Assembly (NCBI RefSeq): GCF_963678635.1
Contig: NC_087062.1
Location: 92,543,845 to 92,603,844, forward strand
Direction of reading: 5' to 3'
Length of the DNA stretch: 60,000 bases
Source of the DNA: Symsagittifera roscoffensis
Taxonomy: Eukaryota; Xenacoelomorpha; Acoela; Convolutidae
The notes under the pieces are model-generated. The model had not been told where the DNA came from. It did not search any database and was given only the letters and a program-made list of their open reading frames with translations. A program made the translations under genes and the position numbers. Of the stretch, positions 54,771 through 60,000 are shown in pieces; position 1 is the first letter of the stretch, and each line of letters starts with the position of its first letter.

Positions 54771-55349
54771 TTAAAGAAAAATCAAAAAAGTAGGCACATT
54801 TTTGTTTAATTTTAGTCGCAAAATTATTTCTAGGTACAAACAAATAATTTCAAAAATCAGAATGTGTGTTTTGTTTGAAGCTAGACTTTGTAAGTTTAAT
54901 ATAGTAAGATAAATTGAAAGTCTGTCAAAATAACAAGCGGCGATTTACAGAAACTCAAATTTTCAGAAAAGAAGTTTCTTAGTCTTGCACAAAAAAACTT
55001 CGAATTTTTGAAAGAACCATGTGTGAAACTAATACATTACCTTTTATAACGAATCTCCAAATGTAGTTTATACGTGAGATTCTTGCCACTTAAACTGTTG
55101 ATTTTCTCATATGAAAAATTTTTGATTATTGCGTATAGGCCCGAACACAAAACTTGAAGCGAAACTCAAACAATTAGTAATTTTCACATTAGGAGACGAC
55201 AGTAGCCACACAATTCCATACAACGAAAAAATTCTGGTCACACTGTTTCACACTGGGAAAAAATTTTACTCACCCAATTTCAAAATGCGAAAAAATGCTA
55301 GTCGTATATTTATCAGTAACTTTTCTGGACGTGTGAATTGCTAGTTTCA

Positions 55350-56340
55350 CTAATATGAAATTATATGGCTTATATAATGTTTTTTTTACTGTGCGGGTAT
55401 GAATTTTTAAAAGAAAACATACGGTTTAAATGGTGCACGTTGCAAGTGGCTAGTTTTAGAACGATTGAAAAACATTTTTCTATCAAAGCCAAAATGAACG
55501 CTTAAAACGTTTTGGTTTTTTTTTCTGGGTTGACCACCGATTGGAATGCGCAGAATACTGGTCCAAACGAAATTTTTAAAACACTCGAACATTTTCACCG
55601 TTGATGAATTCTGAAACGAAAAACGTTTCTAGTAATTTAAAACTAAGCGCGACCTTTTTTAAGATTTTTAAGGGTCTTTCTTTTTTCCACTTACTTTCCT
55701 ATCAGCTAGATCTTTGTAACTTAACTAAGCTTTTAGTCTCTGGTTACCCATTTCATAGATCTTTTGATCTGTCGTATATGTAAAATTGTTATCACAAAAG
55801 CACAATATTTCAAAGGACTGAAAAGATAAATAAAATAAATCAGAGTATAAATGATTGAACAAGTGTTTTTTTTAAAAACCGCAAGTGGTTGACGATCTGA
55901 GAATGCAAAAAAACGTTGGTCGGAAAAAGTACTTATTTTGTGTTGGCCAAAAAAAATGTTTCAGCACAGGAACCTTCAATTTTTGTCTTCTAAACGCAAA
56001 AACTAACGAAATTGGCAAGATTTTTCATCACAAACTTCAGCTTATGGATAATTCGAATTTTTTTTTTTGCTCTTATTCATGGAAATATACGACAAAATTG
56101 TATGTTTTTCATATTTTCTGGTATTTATGACAGTAAAAGTTTTAAAGAAGCAAAAAAAAATCATTTTTTCGAGCTTAATATGACACCCAGAAACGGATTT
56201 GAAAGATGTGCAAAATACATCCCCCACACACCCTCTCACGTATTAGACGCCCTGATCACCCAAAGAGTAAACCCTAAGTTACTATTTTACGATAACAAAT
56301 TTTGTTCGACTAAGCCTAGAAAACTTTTTAACACTCATTA
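55350..56340. other. No recognised gene
   Basis: AT-rich sequence with short frames on both strands and no family resemblance. Probably intron of the minus-strand gene. Confidence 0.3.
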
Positions 56341-56341
56341 G

Positions 56342-56580
56342 ACGCTTATATATAACCCTTTTTTTGAGGAGCGCGCGTCAAAAAATGCATTTTTTTGTCA
56401 AAACATTCTAAAAAGTGCCCTAAATAGTTTAGCCTGCGCAACAAAAAAGTTTGAAAAATGAGGCTTATGAGATTTTGTAAGAGCCCAGGAAATTGTTTGG
56501 TCAACCTAAATAAGTCGAGACAATTTCTCGCCAAGCCCCCCTCCCCAAACCCCCCCCCCCCCGCCCCCCCCCCACCGGCA
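56342..56580 (-). repeat. Possible truncated hAT-like MITE relative with poly-C/G tract
   Basis: A C-tract (about 56548-56572) adjoins sequence that on the minus strand shares an AAATTG(A/T) then GAGCTC/GGGCTCT block and a GCGCGCTC block with 48641-49052. The TIR itself is absent. Confidence 0.3.
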
Positions 56581-57004
56581 GAAAAACTAAGATTAGAGAG
56601 CAGAATTGGTCATAACTTTATATAATGCATAAAAGTATGGTTTGCTATTTACGAAGAACTTTTTTTCTTCCTGATTTCCTAAGTTTTGCAAAACCTTCAA
56701 TTAACCTTAAAATAAACTTCGACAGGTTTAACCGCCTGCATGGTGTCTCTCCATGTACTTTATAACAGTTGATCTTCAGTACTGATTTATAAATACACGA
56801 AAACAAAATTATTTATTAATTGTCTCGTCTCCCCCTCCAACCTTTTCCCGGTCAGACTTCAAATCATACTCCTCGAAAGACGCTTACACAAGTTCCGGTA
56901 CTCGACTAGTTATAATTTAAATTAAAAAAGAAAAAATAAAGAAATAAAAATAACCAAATATACATAAATTATATTCAAGCATAAGAGCCCAGTTTTGCAG
57001 TTAC

Positions 57005-57244
57005 CTGCCAAACGATTTGAATTTCTATCAGATTTTTTGAAGCTGCTCCTTTCCGAGTCAAAAATGAGATTGCGTCGGCTTGAACTCTCATCCAAAGCCT
57101 CCAAATCTCGTCTGCAGATCCATGGCTGTTCTACGCATACTGTTTGCTTCTTGAACCAATCAAACGTGAGCATTTCTCTGATTCCATGGTATGGAAAAAA
57201 CGAAATTGAGAGTTCATGATTGTCGGGATACAAGAAATCTGCGC
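57005..57244 (-). CDS. Internal coding exon of an unrecognised minus-strand gene
   Basis: The exon is bounded by a good acceptor (ATTCTATCCTGTACAG) and a canonical donor (GGCAG/GTAACT). It is open for 240 bases with entry and exit both in phase 1. The peptide includes ADFLYPDNHELSISFFPYHG, REMLTFDWFKKQTVCVEQPW and a Ser/Arg-rich end. The family was not recognised. The exit phase fits the terminal exon at 43140-43417. Upstream exons lie beyond 57.3 kb, possibly outside the window. Confidence 0.5.
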
Positions 57245-57599
57245 CTGTACAGGATAGAATACAATACACGAGGCCAGTATTGGTTTTTAATTCCACGACC
57301 TAGCTACCCAAAGTAATTTATTGGTACCGAAACCGCATTTAGAAAATCAACTTTCAATTTGGGTTCTGTACAGAAAATCAATTAATCAAATAGGCACCTC
57401 AAATGGGATCTTTAGATCCAATGGTGATCACTCAGGCAGTACTAATTTCAATAATTTATGTCATTTATAGTGGTTTTTTGTAAATTTTCTGCTCGAAAAC
57501 AATTTATTAATACTAAAAGAATTTTCTTAGGACGTTCATTACAATTTTTTTAATATCTTTTTGACCTACAGTGCACCTTATTTTTTTTCAGCTGCACAA

Positions 57600-60000
57600 A
57601 ATAACATTTGTGGAAACTTCTAGCTTTGAGGGGAGTGCTCACAAAGAGGGCTACTTTTGTGGTGACGAAAAAAAATCAGGAGTTTTGGGCGTCTTCGGGT
57701 GTGTTATTGTATTTTTGAGTGTTTTTTTTTGTTTTCCATACAAAACCAGGTACCAAAAAGAATCTCGGAGTGCAGTAGTGATATATCATACTAAAGCTCT
57801 TGCAATCATGATTCAAACGCCCTGAAACTTTTCAATAACTTTCGAAGATAGATTATAGTTTAATTTCGAGCAAGTGAAGCGAGCAAGTAGGTCTTGTAAA
57901 AGAAAAATTTTCATTGTTTTAGTGAAAAATTTACTTTTAATAAACAAGGAAAAACAAGTTTCGGAACCTTTATTTAGCGCTGGTAACAAAATTAATCGAA
58001 AAATAAAATAATTTATTCCGCAAAAAAAACTTGATATTTTTTCTGAATGATTTTTCTAGCTGCTTTTTGTCATTTGTTTTTTTTTGAGATTAATTGTTTT
58101 CGGTTATGCACAATTCCTTAGCGTTCTACTCGTTTGCAAAACTCTTGCATCACACCACGCGCAAAAAAAAACAGAAATTTTTTCAAAAATAACTATTTTT
58201 TTTCTGAATGTGGTCCCAACATTCTCTGCTACTTGCACAGGAACCAGCCACCTTTGTTTCGACTGACCTTGTTTTATTTGACATTTTGAGAACACTAATT
58301 AAAAAATTGACAAAGAGTGTTTATATTACGACAAACAGAGCTTCAGAAAACCCTTCAGAGTCCAAAAATCAAGTTTTTGAAAAGTTCTCCTCCCTTGCCA
58401 GTACGAGAGAATATGATCAACGCATTTCTGTACTTTTGAATTTCAGCAGAAACTGATTTACTACAAAAGTTTGGATCCTTTGATTGCTTATGCATGTAGT
58501 TTGTCGGGTAATTTAACAGTTTGAATAAAATTTCCTTAACAATTTTTATTGAACCAATTAACACTCAATGATGATTTCTGAAGAAAATTTAGGTGCCGTC
58601 TCCCGTCCTACATCGATTTGAGGGTCAAACGAACGATTAATCTGAATTTTTTTATTGAACCAATTAACACTCAATGATGATTTCTGAAGAAAATTTGGGT
58701 GCCGTCTCCCGTCCTACATCGATTTGAGGGTCAAACGAACGATTAATCTGAATTTTTTACAGACGGCGCCATTTTTGACAATTTTTCTGAATTGTTGTTA
58801 TGATCACTGTAAATGGCGAGGAACGTTGTATTTGGTTATTTTTTCTATTTTGTTTTCCAAGCAAATCAATTACCACAAATAGCCATTGCAATGGATCGAG
58901 CAATATACCATATTAGAGTCCTTTAAGGCGTAATTCGAACGAAATTAAATCTTTAACAAAAATCCCGTTTCGATTAAAACCGGTTTGAAATTTTCAAAAG
59001 TCTAATTTCAAGCAAGTGAAGCAATTGAGTAACGTTCATATAAAAATTGGTCGATTAGGCTTAAAAAACTTGCTTCTACTAAACAAAAACATGAAAATTT
59101 GAAAACTTGAAAAATTGAAAGTTTTTTCTGAAATTTTTTTCCCATTTTTTGTTTATCGCTTGTTTTTTGAGAATACCTGTTTTCCATTATGCCCAATTTT
59201 CTAACGTTCTATTCGTTTGTATAATTTTTGCATCACACCACGCACACAAAAAAACGACACAAAAATTTTAAAAAATTGCAAATTTTTTATGATTGTGGTC
59301 TTAAGATTCTGTGCTACTTGCACATGAGCCAGCCACTCCTGTTGTTATTGCCCTTGTTTTAAATGACATTTTATAAACAATAACTAAAAAGGTAACCAGA
59401 GGGTCACTAAGTTACGACAAACACAGCTTTAGAAAAACCTTCCAAAAAATAATTTTTTTAAAAGTCTCCTTCTCAAGTCAGTTTGAGCGAATATAAAAAA
59501 CGCGCTTCTGTTGTTTTAAACTTTTAAAGTAGAATAACCAAACGAACAGGCGTACAAATTTTTAAATCATTTGATTGCTTAAGCATGTTGTTTATCGAAT
59601 AATTTAACAGTAACAGTTTGATAAACTTTAATTTGAAAATTTTTTATTGAACCAATTATTACTGAAAATTAACTTTTGAATAAAGTGTATGTGCCTCCTG
59701 TCCTAAATCGATTTGAGGGTATATTGCACAAATAGTCTAATTGTTTGTTAAAACGGCACCAACCTAAGTGTTTTAGACAAGTGTTTTTCAAGTTTAGTTT
59801 TTTTTTCATTAATTTTGTTTTCCACGTACCATCAGGTACCACAAAACACCATTGGAGTGAGTCGAGCGATATACTATATCAAAAACTTTCAGTCGTGATT
59901 CGAGCAATATTACAACTCCCAAAAAAACTGTCGATTAAAACTGGTTTTAAATTTTTTAGTTATAGTGTAATTTCGGGCGACTAAAGCAATCGAGTAACGT
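57600..60000 (+). repeat. Tandem array of about 1.0-1.1-kb family II units, running off the window
   Basis: Anchor blocks recur in order. TTTTCCA...CAGGTACC-type starts are at about 57733, 58853 and 59819. TTTCAAGCAAGTGAAGC-type blocks are at about 57862, 59006 and 59970. Hairpin ends (CTSTGC-TACTT-GCACA) are at 58224 and 59309. TTTGATTGCTTA(T/A)GCATG blocks are at 58479 and 59569, and ATTGAACCAATTA blocks at 58548, 58654 and 59646. The third unit is cut by the window end. Confidence 0.7.
58543..58754 (+). repeat. 106-bp exact-period tandem duplication
   Basis: Two adjacent 106-bp copies, from TTTTTATTGAACCAATTAAC to GATTAATCTGAATT, differ at very few positions (for example TTTAGGTGCC against TTTGGGTGCC). 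This recent local duplication explains the longer spacing of that array unit. Confidence 0.9.

Overview
This is an AT-rich, intron-containing metazoan nuclear window, most likely from a bilaterian invertebrate. It carries a PBX/Extradenticle homeobox gene, a Polo-like kinase, a mu-class glutathione S-transferase, a tandem-repeat galectin, a CCCH zinc-finger gene and an ALMS-motif gene, and about half of it is repeat-derived. Nothing seen allows a confident species call. No rRNA, functional tRNA, CRISPR array or bacterial operon was found.

Layout. 0-3 kb: repeats, including a large inverted pair of a hairpin-ended element, then a possible 3'-terminal exon of an unrecognised + strand gene (3060-3217). 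5.9-6.6 kb: the 3'-terminal coding exon of a TTP/ZFP36-like gene (+). 8.1-14.5 kb: a complete eight-exon PBX gene (-), convergent with it. 16.7-25.7 kb: a complete seven-exon ALMS-motif gene (-) whose 5.2 kb first intron holds a dead LINE and a three-unit fold-back. 26-36 kb: a graveyard of retroelements (two oppositely oriented elements with C-terminal zinc-knuckle/restriction-like endonuclease regions, one of them interrupted by another insertion; a diverged GATG/GGAT array; a BEL/Pao-like remnant). 37.4-38.1 kb: intronless mu-class GST (-). 38.6-42.2 kb: two-exon PLK1 (-). 43.1-57.2 kb: two exons of an unrecognised - strand gene that may bracket a seven-exon galectin gene (50.6-54.2 kb, +). 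57.6-60 kb: a tandem array of about 1 kb repeat units that runs off the window.

Exon models were built by hand from acceptor and donor dinucleotides and frame. The PBX, ALMS, PLK1 and galectin models each close to an exact multiple of three with no internal stop (515, 847, 648 and 317 residues), which is strong internal support. The genes are not an obvious functional cluster, although PLK1 and the ALMS-motif gene both belong to centrosome biology.

The most unusual repeat structure is two families of short elements ending in near-perfect hairpins (CAGGGC-TTT-GCCCTG and CTGTGC-TACTT-GCACAG), usually preceded by a copy of TCGGAACATT. They occur as inverted pairs and head-to-tail arrays. Their architecture resembles Helentron-type non-autonomous elements, but that assignment is inference.
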